This document shows, one piece after another, positions 54,511-63,706 of a DNA stretch of 64,000 nucleotides (its first letter is position 1; each line of letters opens with the position of its first letter). A program made the position numbers and the translations under genes. The notes beneath the pieces were generated by a model, which ran no database searches, was not told where the DNA came from, and was given only the letters and a program-made list of their open reading frames with translations. Source of the stretch: Acidiluteibacter sp963716125 (lineage in GTDB: Bacteria; Bacteroidota; Bacteroidia; Flavobacteriales_E; Vicingaceae); the NCBI GenBank assembly GCA_963716125.1, contig OY970294.1:2976001-3040000 (forward strand), written 5' to 3'.

Positions 54511-57426
54511 CTACTCTGTAACAATAAATTTAGTTGTTTCTGTTCCATTAGAACCTTGCAACATTAAAATGTAAGTTCCTTTAGATAAAGAATTAAATTT
54601 AACTTTACGTATTTGCTTTCCAGCATTTATACTACCTAAGTTTTGAACCTTCACTTGATTTCCATTAATATCGTAAACAATTAAATTGATATTATCAGAT
54701 GCTGTTAAACTAAATTCTATTGTAGCATTTTCTCTAACAGGATTAGGATACATTTTTATTCTTGACTCAAATGTTTTGTTATTCGATTTAATATCTCTAA
54801 TTCCAACATATTTATCACTTTTAAAAATCCCTCTACCGTGCGTACCAATATATACCATTCCTGAGTTAGAAGCATATTCATAACTAAATTGTTGTTGTTC
54901 TACAGCATAAACTGGAACTTTAGCCATACCCATATTCTCTTCTTTCCAACTAACTGAATTAGCAGCAGCAGAAAAACCATTTTCAGTGGCATAAACGCCA
55001 AACTCAGTTCCGATTATAATATTATCAGGATTATCTTTATCGATTACTACATCGTATGTAGGCATTGGAGGCAAACCAGTTCCTTGAATAGATTCAAAAG
55101 TACCTGAAGGATCACTAGCAGTAGTTGCAAAAGTAGTTCTAAATACATACGCAGAGTTATTGTAATTTCCACATGTCACAATAACATTATCGTTATTATT
55201 TGGATCAACTGCAATACCAGTAACTGCTCTACCTGAAAAACGTCCAATTCTTTTACATTTTATATATGAAGATGTTGTGGTATAGCTATAATCGTTAAAT
55301 TGCCATGCAGCATTTAGACCTGATATTCTAAATACATCTCCACTTCTATTACCTAAGTATATAATATCCCCATCACGAGTAAACTCCATAACAATTATAT
55401 CACCTGTTAATTCTTCCGGTGTACTATTGGGCCCAGCAATTTTAAACCACTTAATTTCAGTACTTGCAAGATTTTTCAAAGCATCTCTAGAAATATGAAG
55501 ACTTGTAACTGATTGTGATTGCTGAGCATTAGCCAAAGCTGTTATAGATTGATATCTATCAATAACTTTTAAAGTATCTAAAGAACCCATCGGAATATCT
55601 CTAGTTAAAACATAGTTAATATCTCTTCCACTGGTTTGACTTGGAACTGAAACTGTTTCTCCTGAAAGGTATTTTCTATCAGTAGCAGTAAATACTCTAT
55701 CGACTGTATCTCTTGAATTTACGTCATTGAATGTTTCCCATAATTTGAATGATGTATAAAACGGACCACATTGATTTTCTAAACAAAGGGTAGTAAGGAT
55801 ACTGTTATAGAATGTACCTTCATCTTGGTTAACATCTACAATATTATTAGCCAAACCGGTAACTTTAGCAACATTTCCAAAATACAATGAGGCAAAAGCA
55901 ACAGAAGGAACAAGTGCAGAGTATTCAGTATCAAAACCATCACCACCTCTAATATTTATTGCCGATTTACCTGTATTAAAATTATAACCCAAAACTTTTG
56001 TTCCATTATCTTGTGTGCCACCTGCTACATTACCGTTTGCACCTACGCCAATATCATAAAATTGAGTTACATTAAAACCACTATTTAAACTTACAAAAGA
56101 GGGTGCTTGCTGATCTAGATTAGAAGATCGATTAATACCTCCATCAGATCCTATTAAAGCTTCATTGCCTTTTGTAAATAAAATTCTATGTATATCAGAA
56201 TGCACATAAATTGTACTTCCTGGAAAATCGAAATTATAAGCAATTTGAGACCATGATCCAGTATTTGGAGTTCCAGGATTAGGACTTTGATTCCATCTCC
56301 ATAGCGTTACGCCTCCCACTAAAACAAGACCAGGGTCTGTAGTGGATACTCCAATAGCATTATCATAAAAACCTTGACATTGACTAGAACTACAAAACGG
56401 ATCAAAAGATTGACTACCTCCTGGCCCTATGTTATTCCAAGTTGCACCACCATCAGATGATCTAAATATACCAACTAAAGAACTACTAGTGGCAGATGCA
56501 TATACAATATTTTCATCTGAAGGAGCAACTGCTATTTCGGTTCTAGAAGGTGTTTCAGGAATGGTCGAAAGTGTAAATGAATTTGCAGTACCATCATCAG
56601 AAAGGTAAACTTTTCCACCAAAAAATGTTGCAATTACTTTTCCAGTGGGAGTTACATCAACATCTTGACCAAAAGGAGTAGATGAAGGGATAGGGTTAAA
56701 CCAAGTAACTCCACCATCATGACTAGCTTTTAATCCAGTATTTTGAGCGGCATAAATTTTTAATGGATTAGATGGATCCACAGCAATATGGTTGATACCA
56801 GACCAATCATAGTTTCTATCATTGTTTCCAATAGGACCTACCAATCTTTGAACAGTGCCATTCCCTGTAACTTTAAAAAGACCATCACCTATTACTTCAG
56901 ATCCCAAGACTTTATTATTTCTAGTTCCATCAAAAAGTGGACCTGTTCCAAAATAAATAGTACCATCAGACGCTTGAGCTAAATCAGAAATTGCTAAATT
57001 ATCCAAATTATCATTATAGGCTGACCAAGTTAGACCTCTGTTCTCAGAAACCCACAATCCTCCTGAGACAGAACCAGCCCAATATCTGTTAGGGTTCTGA
57101 TTATCAACTATCACAGCTCGTGTTCTACCACCAACATTATCAGGACCCATCTCAGTCCACTGAATTATGGGAGCTTTGGAAATTAAATCATTTTGAGCTA
57201 TTTCTTTTCTAACTCGAAGTACTTCATTCACAGGAATCTCACCAGTATTAACATCAGCTCTCAACATTTTATAATATTCAGCTGCACCTTTATACAGATT
57301 TGATGCGGAAGTTATTGATAATTTTGTTGGAAAGTAAGCTTGATTTTGATTAGATAACAAAGTATATGCACTAAAGACAAATACACCAGCTGCTACGAAC
57401 CCAAGGGTAAACTTTTTGATTTTCAT
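54511..57426 (-). CDS. Secreted beta-propeller (BNR-like) protein with T9SS sorting domain
   Basis: The 971-residue protein starts MKIKKFTLGFVAAGVFVFSA, a signal or anchor helix. A start 36 codons upstream lacks a signal and is rejected. From about 85 on there are repeats of the sortilin/BNR type, such as YWAGSVSGGLWVSENRGLTW, KASHDGGVTWFN and IFRSSDGGATWNNIG. The last 75 residues are a type A type IX sorting domain: RIKMYPNPVRENATIEFSL, then IVYDINGNQVKVQNL and KGTYILML. It should be exported through the outer membrane and attached to the surface. Its ligand or enzymatic activity, if any, is unknown. Confidence 0.87.
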   Translation of the reverse strand: MKIKKFTLGFVAAGVFVFSAYTLLSNQNQAYFPTKLSITSASNLYKGAAEYYKMLRADVNTGEIPVNEVLRVRKEIAQNDLISKAPIIQWTEMGPDNVGGRTRAVIVDNQNPNRYWAGSVSGGLWVSENRGLTWSAYNDNLDNLAISDLAQASDGTIYFGTGPLFDGTRNNKVLGSEVIGDGLFKVTGNGTVQRLVGPIGNNDRNYDWSGINHIAVDPSNPLKIYAAQNTGLKASHDGGVTWFNPIPSSTPFGQDVDVTPTGKVIATFFGGKVYLSDDGTANSFTLSTIPETPSRTEIAVAPSDENIVYASATSSSLVGIFRSSDGGATWNNIGPGGSQSFDPFCSSSQCQGFYDNAIGVSTTDPGLVLVGGVTLWRWNQSPNPGTPNTGSWSQIAYNFDFPGSTIYVHSDIHRILFTKGNEALIGSDGGINRSSNLDQQAPSFVSLNSGFNVTQFYDIGVGANGNVAGGTQDNGTKVLGYNFNTGKSAINIRGGDGFDTEYSALVPSVAFASLYFGNVAKVTGLANNIVDVNQDEGTFYNSILTTLCLENQCGPFYTSFKLWETFNDVNSRDTVDRVFTATDRKYLSGETVSVPSQTSGRDINYVLTRDIPMGSLDTLKVIDRYQSITALANAQQSQSVTSLHISRDALKNLASTEIKWFKIAGPNSTPEELTGDIIVMEFTRDGDIIYLGNRSGDVFRISGLNAAWQFNDYSYTTTSSYIKCKRIGRFSGRAVTGIAVDPNNNDNVIVTCGNYNNSAYVFRTTFATTASDPSGTFESIQGTGLPPMPTYDVVIDKDNPDNIIIGTEFGVYATENGFSAAANSVSWKEENMGMAKVPVYAVEQQQFSYEYASNSGMVYIGTHGRGIFKSDKYVGIRDIKSNNKTFESRIKMYPNPVRENATIEFSLTASDNINLIVYDINGNQVKVQNLGSINAGKQIRKVKFNSLSKGTYILMLQGSNGTETTKFIVTE

Positions 57427-57556
57427 ATTTTTATATAATTTATAATAAACTACAATTAGAGCCACAATATAGGATTTTTTCTTAAAAGAAAAACCTAGAA
57501 GACTACAATAATTTAACTCACAATAATAAGACAATTAATATCAAATAAACGTTGCC

Positions 57557-58303
57557 TCAGTTAATTTTTTTAACTCCATACAATAAATTGATTGACAAAG
57601 TCAGATAAAATTGTCTATTTTCTGAAAATGCAAGAATTGGCAATTTCTTTAAAAAAGCATCAGCGGTTAAACCTACCTCAATAGCTTTTAATACATTATT
57701 ATTATTAGCATATTCAAAATTTAATCCAAATTTAGAGTGTAAACCAGGAAATAATTTTATTTCATCAATACCTTTTAAAAACGAGGCTCTACTATAAATA
57801 TTATTAAACCTATGCTTATCAGGATTATACTTTTCAGTAGAGTATGTTCTAAAACCTGATCCACTTTCATTACTTTCTATAATAAGATAAACGGGTTTTA
57901 CAAACGCTACAGTTGGTCCAACAAGTGCATTATAACTTAAAGATACCCCACTTAAACTTTGCTTAGCAATAAAAGTCTTTGAATAACCAATGGAAGGTCT
58001 AAACATAGTTACAGTATTTAACTTTCCAATTACATATCCCTTTACATTATCATAGATAGGATGGAAAGATTTAATTTCTCTTGGATCTTTCCAAGATGAT
58101 ATTTCAATTTCAAATAATCTTTGAGTAAAACCAGTAGTAAATTTACCATATCGACCATTCACTCCCCATCCGTTGGTATGAATTATTAAACCCGCAGACA
58201 TTTCTTTATTATATTTCACTACTGTTTCTTCAAATACAGTTTGCTGTGCAAACAGATTTAAAGTTGTAAAACCAATAAAAAATACTATAATTGCTTTTTT
58301 CAT
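57557..58303 (-). CDS. Exported protein, probably an outer-membrane beta-barrel
   Basis: A signal peptide (MKKAIIVFFIGFTTLNLFAQ) leads a 248-residue protein with alternating hydrophobic beta segments and the end FYLTLSINLLYGVKKIN, typical of barrel strands. GWGVNGRYGKFTTGFTQRLF and FGLNFEYANNNN also look like barrel strands and loops. I do not recognise a named family. The ATG at 58303 is chosen because the signal peptide begins there. It is divergent from osmC with only 27 bases between the start codons. Confidence 0.65.
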   Translation of the reverse strand: MKKAIIVFFIGFTTLNLFAQQTVFEETVVKYNKEMSAGLIIHTNGWGVNGRYGKFTTGFTQRLFEIEISSWKDPREIKSFHPIYDNVKGYVIGKLNTVTMFRPSIGYSKTFIAKQSLSGVSLSYNALVGPTVAFVKPVYLIIESNESGSGFRTYSTEKYNPDKHRFNNIYSRASFLKGIDEIKLFPGLHSKFGLNFEYANNNNVLKAIEVGLTADAFLKKLPILAFSENRQFYLTLSINLLYGVKKIN

Positions 58304-58312
58304 ACTATTCAA

Positions 58313-58320
58313 CAAAAATA
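58313..58320 (-). promoter_or_regulatory. Candidate -7 element (TATTTTTG) for the 57557-58303 gene
   Basis: On the minus strand TATTTTTG fits TAnnTTTG and ends 9 bases before the ATG, so the leader would be very short. The -33 box would fall inside the osmC coding region and is weak. Confidence 0.35.
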
Positions 58321-58330
58321 ACAATTATTG

Positions 58331-58756
58331 ATGGAAAATGTTTTAAAACCGACAATCGAAGGAAAATATATTAGCAATTTTAGAAATGAACTTATTCATT
58401 TACAATCAGGGAATCGTTTAATAACTGATGCTCCAAAAGATAATAATGGAAAAGGAGAAAGCTTTTCTCCAACTGATTTGGTGGCTGCTGCATTAGTTTC
58501 TTGCATGCTTACAATAGCTGCAATTAGAGCTGAAAAAAACAACTTTCAAATAAAAAAGTGTATTTATAGTTGCCAAAAAAATATGGGTGCAAGTCCAAGA
58601 AAAATAAAATCACTTGTCGTAATTTTTAATTTTGAAGACAATTATTCTGAGAAAGAAAAAATAATCATAGAGGAAGCGATTAGAACTTGTCCTGTAGCTT
58701 TGAGTTTAAATCCAGACATTGAACAAAAAATCTCAATATACTACACTAACTCTTGA
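58331..58756 (+). CDS. OsmC family protein (peroxide/redox protein)
   Basis: This 141-residue OsmC/YhfA-fold protein contains DNNGKGESFSPTDLVAAALV, then SCMLTIAAIRAEKNN with the first redox Cys, and EEAIRTCPVALSLNPD with the second. OsmC proteins reduce organic peroxides through this Cys pair. The ATG at 58331 is preferred over a TTG one codon earlier. The 3' end overlaps the convergent ytxJ gene by 16 bases. Confidence 0.88.
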   Translation: MENVLKPTIEGKYISNFRNELIHLQSGNRLITDAPKDNNGKGESFSPTDLVAAALVSCMLTIAAIRAEKNNFQIKKCIYSCQKNMGASPRKIKSLVVIFNFEDNYSEKEKIIIEEAIRTCPVALSLNPDIEQKISIYYTNS

Positions 58757-59076
58757 ACTATGGCTCTCGGTGAAATTGCAGAATGGGAAGCATGATAAAC
58801 GCAATCACCATTTTTAATTACTAAAATCTGAGGGCTTTCATGCTGTAAGCCAATACTATCAGCAATATAATTCGAAAGCTCTCTAAACTTTATTAAGTCT
58901 AAGAAATATACTTCCTTATTATTAGATAATTCTTGCCAATTGGATTCCAATCTATTTTTAGCCATACTACTAATAGAACATCTATTGCTATGTTTAAAAA
59001 TAATGATTGATTCAGAAGATCTTTCTTCTATTATTTGATTGAATTGATCAATAGAAATTAACTCTATCCAATTCAT
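58741..59076 (-). CDS. ytxJ: Bacillithiol-system thioredoxin-like protein YtxJ
   Basis: The 111-residue protein has a thioredoxin fold with the single-Cys motif FKHSNRCSISSMAKNRLE and the second half VYFLDLIKFRELSNYIADSI and HESPQILVIKNGDCVYHASH, as in YtxJ/DUF2847. YtxJ is thought to work with bacillithiol as a bacilliredoxin-like protein. It follows a 41-codon lipoprotein gene by 4 bases and converges with osmC; both neighbours fit an oxidative-stress theme. Confidence 0.87.
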   Translation of the reverse strand: MNWIELISIDQFNQIIEERSSESIIIFKHSNRCSISSMAKNRLESNWQELSNNKEVYFLDLIKFRELSNYIADSIGLQHESPQILVIKNGDCVYHASHSAISPRAIVQELV

Positions 59077-59080
59077 AAAT

Positions 59081-59206
59081 TTAAGAGGGCGTTTGTGTTT
59101 TTGAATATTCTACCTTGCTATAAGCTGCACATTTATGAGTAGATTTACAAGAAAATAAGATTGCTGCTAAAAATATGAAAGAGAAAATTAAAGCTATTTT
59201 TTTCAT
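59081..59206 (-). CDS. Small lipoprotein (41 aa) upstream of ytxJ
   Basis: The ORF reads MKKIALIFSFIFLAAILFSC followed by KSTHKCAAYSKVEYSKTQTP and S. The hydrophobic signal ends in a lipobox with Cys20 as the lipidation site. Only about 21 residues remain in the mature form, with one further Cys in THKCAAYSKVEY. It has a promoter-like -7 box upstream and ends 4 bases before ytxJ, so expression is coupled. I recall similar short Bacteroidota lipoproteins with a C-x-A-Y motif but no function for them. Confidence 0.75.
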   Translation of the reverse strand: MKKIALIFSFIFLAAILFSCKSTHKCAAYSKVEYSKTQTPS

Positions 59207-59230
59207 TTTGTTTTTTTTCAATTTATTACG

Positions 59231-59238
59231 CAAAAGTA
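59231..59238 (-). promoter_or_regulatory. Candidate -7 element (TACTTTTG) for the small lipoprotein-ytxJ unit
   Basis: On the minus strand TACTTTTGCG fits TAnnTTTG and lies 24 bases before the ATG at 59206. The -33 region is AT-rich and has no clean TTTG. Confidence 0.5.
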
Positions 59239-59305
59239 ATAAATACTATTTATAAATTATTTTATTTTAAACTTTATACAAATTACTTATTAACTAAGTT
59301 TTGCT

Positions 59306-59977
59306 ATGCTATATACGGACAAGCTTAAAAAAGGTTGGCTCAAATTTATAAAAAAACAAGAAAAATTAGAATATTTCACTCAATTGTCTGATTTTATTAA
59401 TCATGAATATAAAATAAAATCAATTTTTCCTGATCTAAAGTCAATTCTGAAAGCTTTAGAATTAACACCCTTAGAAAATGTTAAGGTGGTAATAATAGGT
59501 CAAGATCCTTACTTTAATATCAATCAAGCAAATGGACTTGCATTTAGTGTTCAAGAAAATACTACCTTACCTCCTACTCTTAAAAATATTTTTAAAGAAT
59601 TAAATAGTGATTTATCAATAAATAATTCTTCAGGAGATTTGACTCCTTGGGCAAAGCAAGGTGTTTTATTATTAAACACCGTATTAACTGTAGAAGAAGG
59701 AAAACCAAACTCTCATAGAAATAAAGGTTGGGAAAAATTTACTGATAATTTAATAATTGAATTGAGTGAAAACAATAAAAAGTTGATATTTTTGTTATGG
59801 GGAACACCTGCACGTAAAAAGAAAAACCTAATTAATTTAAAAAACCATTTTATTTTAGAATCCTCACATCCATCACCATTATCTTCATACAGAGGATTTA
59901 TTGGTTGCAAACATTTTTCTAAAACAAACGCTATTCTTAAATCTATAATTAAAAATGAAATAAATTGGACGACTTAA
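59306..59977 (+). CDS. ung: Uracil-DNA glycosylase, variant active-site motif
   Basis: Ung removes uracil from DNA. The 223-residue family 1 protein has motif A as VVIIGQDPYFNINQANGLAF, with catalytic Asp67. Also present are LLLNTVLTVEEGKPNSHRNK with the uracil-recognising Asn124, LLWGTPARKKK, and motif B SSHPSPLSSYRGFIG with catalytic His188. The residue after DPY is normally His; here it is Phe70. All other key residues are present, so activity is likely though perhaps altered. The Omp85-like gene starts 10 bases after the stop. Confidence 0.93.
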   Translation: MLYTDKLKKGWLKFIKKQEKLEYFTQLSDFINHEYKIKSIFPDLKSILKALELTPLENVKVVIIGQDPYFNINQANGLAFSVQENTTLPPTLKNIFKELNSDLSINNSSGDLTPWAKQGVLLLNTVLTVEEGKPNSHRNKGWEKFTDNLIIELSENNKKLIFLLWGTPARKKKNLINLKNHFILESSHPSPLSSYRGFIGCKHFSKTNAILKSIIKNEINWTT

Positions 59978-59987
59978 ATACATTACT

Positions 59988-61724
59988 TTGAAATATCTCT
60001 TATTCATTTTTAATTTTCTATTAATTTTTAGCTGCTTAGCTCAAAATAACCCTATCAAAGTGCAATATGTTTTTGATAATAAAATTAGTGGATTGAAATT
60101 AGAAGAAACTGCTAAAGATAGTATTGTCTTACTGAAAAATAACAAAAGAGTAATTAGCCAATTAAGAAATAATGCCTACTTAACGGCTGCTATAGATAGC
60201 ATAAATAGAAAAAAACAAAATTATATCGTTTATATAAGTACTGGAAAAATTTATAATTGGAGCAATTTATCCAAAGGAAATGTGAGTGATGATGCTTTAA
60301 GTAGTGTCAATTATAGAGAAAAAATCTACTTTTCAAAACCACTTAAAAAAAATGAAACCTCCACTTTACTAAATGGAATTTTAAAGTTTTATGAAAATAA
60401 TGGTTACCCTTTTGCTCAAGTAGGATTATCTAATGTTCTAATTCAAAAAAACTTAATTAATGCTGAAATAAATGTCACGAAAGGAAAACTTTATTTAATC
60501 GACAGTCTAATAATAAAAGGTGATGCAAATATTGGTTCATCCTATTTATATAACTATTTAGGAATAAAGCCTGGCGATCCATATAATGAAAAGCTTATTA
60601 ATCAAATAGGTGATCGGCTAAAAGAAATTCCATTTATTCAACAATCACAAAGCTATGAAGTTAGATTTTTTGAAGAAGAATGTAAAGTGCTATTGTACCT
60701 AAAAAAGAAATCTGCAAGCCGATTTGATGGCATATTAGGTTTGCTTACAAATGAAGTAAGTGGAAAAGTTGAATTTACAGGAAATGTAGAGCTCAATTTA
60801 AAAAATGCAATTGGTAAAGGTGAATCTATTGACTTAGAATGGAGAAAATTAATTGGAGCATCTCAAAACTTAAATCTTCATTTAAATTATCCGTTTCTTT
60901 TTAATTTGCCTTTTGGAGTAGATGGCACTTTTAAATTATACAAAAGAGATACTTTATTTTTGGATGTAACCAGCAAAGCAGGTATACAATACATATTAGG
61001 TGGATATGATTTTTTACAAATTTATCTTCAAAATAATAGTAGTAGACGACTTTCTAATCAGAATACAGTTTATACTCCATCTTCTTCATTACCTCCTTAT
61101 TCAGATTACAAATCAATACAATATGGTGTAGGATATAATATGGAACGCTTAAACTATAGATATAATCCTATCAAAGGTTTTCAGTTTACGGTAGATGCTT
61201 CTACCGGTAATAAAAATATTAAACCTATAAAAAAATTAGAAGAAAACAATCCATCAATATATAATGGTGTAAAATTAAATAGCACTATTTTTCAAGGACA
61301 GTTTAAAGGAAGCTTATACCTTCCGTTATTTAAAAGATTTACTATTAAACTAGCCAATCAAAGTGCTGTCATTTTTAACGAAAACTTATTTGATAATGAA
61401 TTATTTAGAATAGGAGGAATCAAAACGCTAAGAGGTTTTGATGAAGAATCTATTTTCGCCTCAAAATATACCATTGGAACCGCTGAGTTTAGGTTTATTG
61501 TTGATAAAAATTCAAACTTATTTATTTTTTCCGATATAGCTTATTATGAAAAAGATACCCAAACAGACAAAATATCTGACAACCCAATGGGTTTTGGTGC
61601 AGGGATGAATTTTGAAACAGCAGCAGGTATTTTTTCTATTAATTATGCGGTTGGCAGTCAATTTAATAATCCTATAGACTTCCGTGCAAGCAAAATTCAT
61701 TTTGGATTTGTTAATTTTTTTTAA
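59988..61724 (+). CDS. Omp85-family outer-membrane protein (TamA/BamA-like)
   Basis: The 578-residue protein starts at a TTG (MKYLLFIFNFLLIFSCLAQN, signal peptide). No in-frame ATG is available after the ung stop. The periplasmic part (about 25-235) has POTRA-like repeats, for example GILKFYENNGYPFAQVGLSN and LYNYLGIKPGDPYNEKLINQ. The C-terminal half is a barrel with the Omp85 loop motif GGIKTLRGFDEESIFASKYT. It is smaller than BamA and may assemble or translocate a specific set of proteins. The downstream gene has its own promoter near this stop. Confidence 0.82.
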   Translation: MKYLLFIFNFLLIFSCLAQNNPIKVQYVFDNKISGLKLEETAKDSIVLLKNNKRVISQLRNNAYLTAAIDSINRKKQNYIVYISTGKIYNWSNLSKGNVSDDALSSVNYREKIYFSKPLKKNETSTLLNGILKFYENNGYPFAQVGLSNVLIQKNLINAEINVTKGKLYLIDSLIIKGDANIGSSYLYNYLGIKPGDPYNEKLINQIGDRLKEIPFIQQSQSYEVRFFEEECKVLLYLKKKSASRFDGILGLLTNEVSGKVEFTGNVELNLKNAIGKGESIDLEWRKLIGASQNLNLHLNYPFLFNLPFGVDGTFKLYKRDTLFLDVTSKAGIQYILGGYDFLQIYLQNNSSRRLSNQNTVYTPSSSLPPYSDYKSIQYGVGYNMERLNYRYNPIKGFQFTVDASTGNKNIKPIKKLEENNPSIYNGVKLNSTIFQGQFKGSLYLPLFKRFTIKLANQSAVIFNENLFDNELFRIGGIKTLRGFDEESIFASKYTIGTAEFRFIVDKNSNLFIFSDIAYYEKDTQTDKISDNPMGFGAGMNFETAAGIFSINYAVGSQFNNPIDFRASKIHFGFVNFF

Positions 61725-61737
61725 AAGTATATATTTG
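61707..61737 (+). promoter_or_regulatory. Promoter of the L,D-transpeptidase gene
   Basis: TTTG (61707-61710), 19 bases and TATATTTG (61730-61737) are a perfect match to the Bacteroidota consensus. The element overlaps the end of the Omp85-like gene; the start site is predicted about 10 bases before the GTG start codon. Confidence 0.75.
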
Positions 61738-61753
61738 CTAAAAATATCACTTT

Positions 61754-62359
61754 GTGAATAAGTTAAGATACCTTTTTTTAATTTTAGTAATTTTTTGCTA
61801 CTCATTTAGTTCGTCCGAGCTTAATATAGCTCTCTTCATAGATGATTACATTAGTATTAAATATGATATCCAGCTAAAGACTTATTTATTTGTATCCATA
61901 AAACGACAAGAGATTTTTTTAATCTCTGATGGTCAAACCTTAAAAAGCTATCCTATTTCATCCGCCAAAAACGGTGTGGGTGAAGTTGCTAATAGCGAAC
62001 AAACACCGCTTGGTCTTCATGCGGTTAAACAAAAGATAGGAGATAATTTACCTAAAGCTGCAATTTTAAAAGAAAGAAGTTATACCGGTGAAATAGCAAC
62101 CATAATTACTGATTCTATTGATATTGATAAAGATGACGTTACTAGTAGGATTTTATGGTTAACAGGCATGGAAAAGGGTATCAATAAAGGAGGTGCGGTA
62201 GATTCTTATAATCGGTACATATATATACATGGAACTGCTGAAGAAGGTTTGATTGGACAACCCGCAAGTCATGGCTGTATTAGGATGAATAATGATGATA
62301 TAATTGAACTGTATAATTTAATTGCAGAAGACACACCGGTTTTGATTCTAAATTATTAG
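61754..62359 (+). CDS. L,D-transpeptidase (YkuD domain)
   Basis: The 201-residue protein begins at a GTG and has a signal peptide (NKLRYLFLILVIFCYSFSSS). Its YkuD domain starts with YLFVSIKRQEIFLISDGQTL and carries the catalytic signature YIYIHGTAEEGLIG with ASHGCIRMNNDD (His and Cys). Such enzymes cross-link peptidoglycan or attach proteins to it in the periplasm. Length suggests a single-domain enzyme with no added peptidoglycan-binding module. Confidence 0.9.
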   Translation: MNKLRYLFLILVIFCYSFSSSELNIALFIDDYISIKYDIQLKTYLFVSIKRQEIFLISDGQTLKSYPISSAKNGVGEVANSEQTPLGLHAVKQKIGDNLPKAAILKERSYTGEIATIITDSIDIDKDDVTSRILWLTGMEKGINKGGAVDSYNRYIYIHGTAEEGLIGQPASHGCIRMNNDDIIELYNLIAEDTPVLILNY

Positions 62360-62395
62360 TAAATTTCAAGAAATATTTTCAAGCTAGTTATTTTT

Positions 62396-63706
62396 ATGCA
62401 AACCTCTTTTGTTATTATTCTGCTTATTGTTATAATTATTACCCTTGTAATTATTTTAGTTGTTCAAAAAATAAAATTCGAACGCTTAAAAAATGATTTT
62501 AGATCTAAATTGCAAATTAATAATAATGACAAACTTCATTTAGAGCAAAAACTAGCAGAGTATAAACAACAAAACAAATTATTAATAGATAAGAGCGACC
62601 AACTTATTATAGAAAATAGTACTTACAAAGAAAAAAATATTTATCATTTAAAGAAAATAGAAGAACAACAATCTGAAATTGAAAATACTAGCATAAAGTT
62701 ACAAAAAGACTTTGAAAATATAGCACATAAAATTTTAAATCAAAATTCAACCGATTTCTCAAAAAGTCACCAAGAAAAATTAAAAGAAATTCTAAATCCT
62801 TTGCAGGAGAAGATTAAAATATTTGAAGAATCTGTAGAAAAAAAATATTTAGATGAATTAAAAGAACGATCAGGATTAAAAGAGAGTTTAAAGCAATTAA
62901 TGTTACTAAATGAAACTCTTAGAGATGAAGCCAATAACTTAACTAAGGCACTAAAAGGCGAATCAAAAACTCAAGGAAATTGGGGAGAGTTAGTACTTGA
63001 AAGAGTTTTGGAAAATAGCGGTTTGGTAAAAGGTGAGGAGTATGAAGCTCAGCATAGCGGTACAGGTGAAAATGGCAATAAATTGCAAGCAGATATAATT
63101 ATAAAACTGCCCGAAAAAAAACATCTTATAATTGATTCAAAAGTTTCGTTGACCGCTTATGAAAGATATGTAAATGGAACAGATGAAGAGGATAAAGTTA
63201 TTGCATTAAAAACTCATTTAATTTCACTTAAAAATCATATTAAACAGCTGTCTGAAAAGCACTATCAAAACATGAAAGACATTGATAGTCCAGATTTTGT
63301 AATGTTGTTTGTTCCTATAGAAAGTTCGTTTAGTGTGGCTATTAAAGAAGATAAAGAACTTTTTCAATTTGCATGGGATAAAAAAATAGTAATAGTTTCC
63401 CCTTCCACTTTATTAGCTACCTTGCGCACAATAAGTTCAGTATGGAAATATGACAAACAAAATAACAATGCTTTAAAAATAGCCTCCAAGGCTGGCAAAC
63501 TTTATGATAAATTTGTAGGCTTTATAGAGGACATGGAAAAAATTGGAAAAAGCATTGATCAATCAAAACAGAATTATGAATGGGCAATGAATAAATTTTC
63601 AGAAGGAAATGGTAACTTGGTTAAACGAACGGAAGAATTGAAAAAGTTAGGAGTTAAATCCAACAAAACAATCCCATCCAACCTATTAGATTCAAATAAT
63701 GAATAA
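62396..63706 (+). CDS. rmuC: DNA recombination protein RmuC homologue
   Basis: The 436-residue protein has an N-terminal transmembrane helix (VIILLIVIIITLVIILVVQK), a long coiled coil (about 30-180) and the RmuC nuclease-like domain: GNWGELVLERVLENSGLVKG, LIIDSKVSLTAYERYVNGTD, DSPDFVMLFVPIESSFSVAI and IVSPSTLLATLRTISSVWKY. In E. coli RmuC limits inversion at short repeats. The next gene overlaps its end by 8 bases. Confidence 0.93.
   Translation: MQTSFVIILLIVIIITLVIILVVQKIKFERLKNDFRSKLQINNNDKLHLEQKLAEYKQQNKLLIDKSDQLIIENSTYKEKNIYHLKKIEEQQSEIENTSIKLQKDFENIAHKILNQNSTDFSKSHQEKLKEILNPLQEKIKIFEESVEKKYLDELKERSGLKESLKQLMLLNETLRDEANNLTKALKGESKTQGNWGELVLERVLENSGLVKGEEYEAQHSGTGENGNKLQADIIIKLPEKKHLIIDSKVSLTAYERYVNGTDEEDKVIALKTHLISLKNHIKQLSEKHYQNMKDIDSPDFVMLFVPIESSFSVAIKEDKELFQFAWDKKIVIVSPSTLLATLRTISSVWKYDKQNNNALKIASKAGKLYDKFVGFIEDMEKIGKSIDQSKQNYEWAMNKFSEGNGNLVKRTEELKKLGVKSNKTIPSNLLDSNNE

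Noticed and set aside
57427..57534. Extended N-terminus (36 residues) of the T9SS protein
   Set aside because: The signal peptide begins at the ATG at 57426; the extension lacks export features and has a non-ATG or unlikely start.
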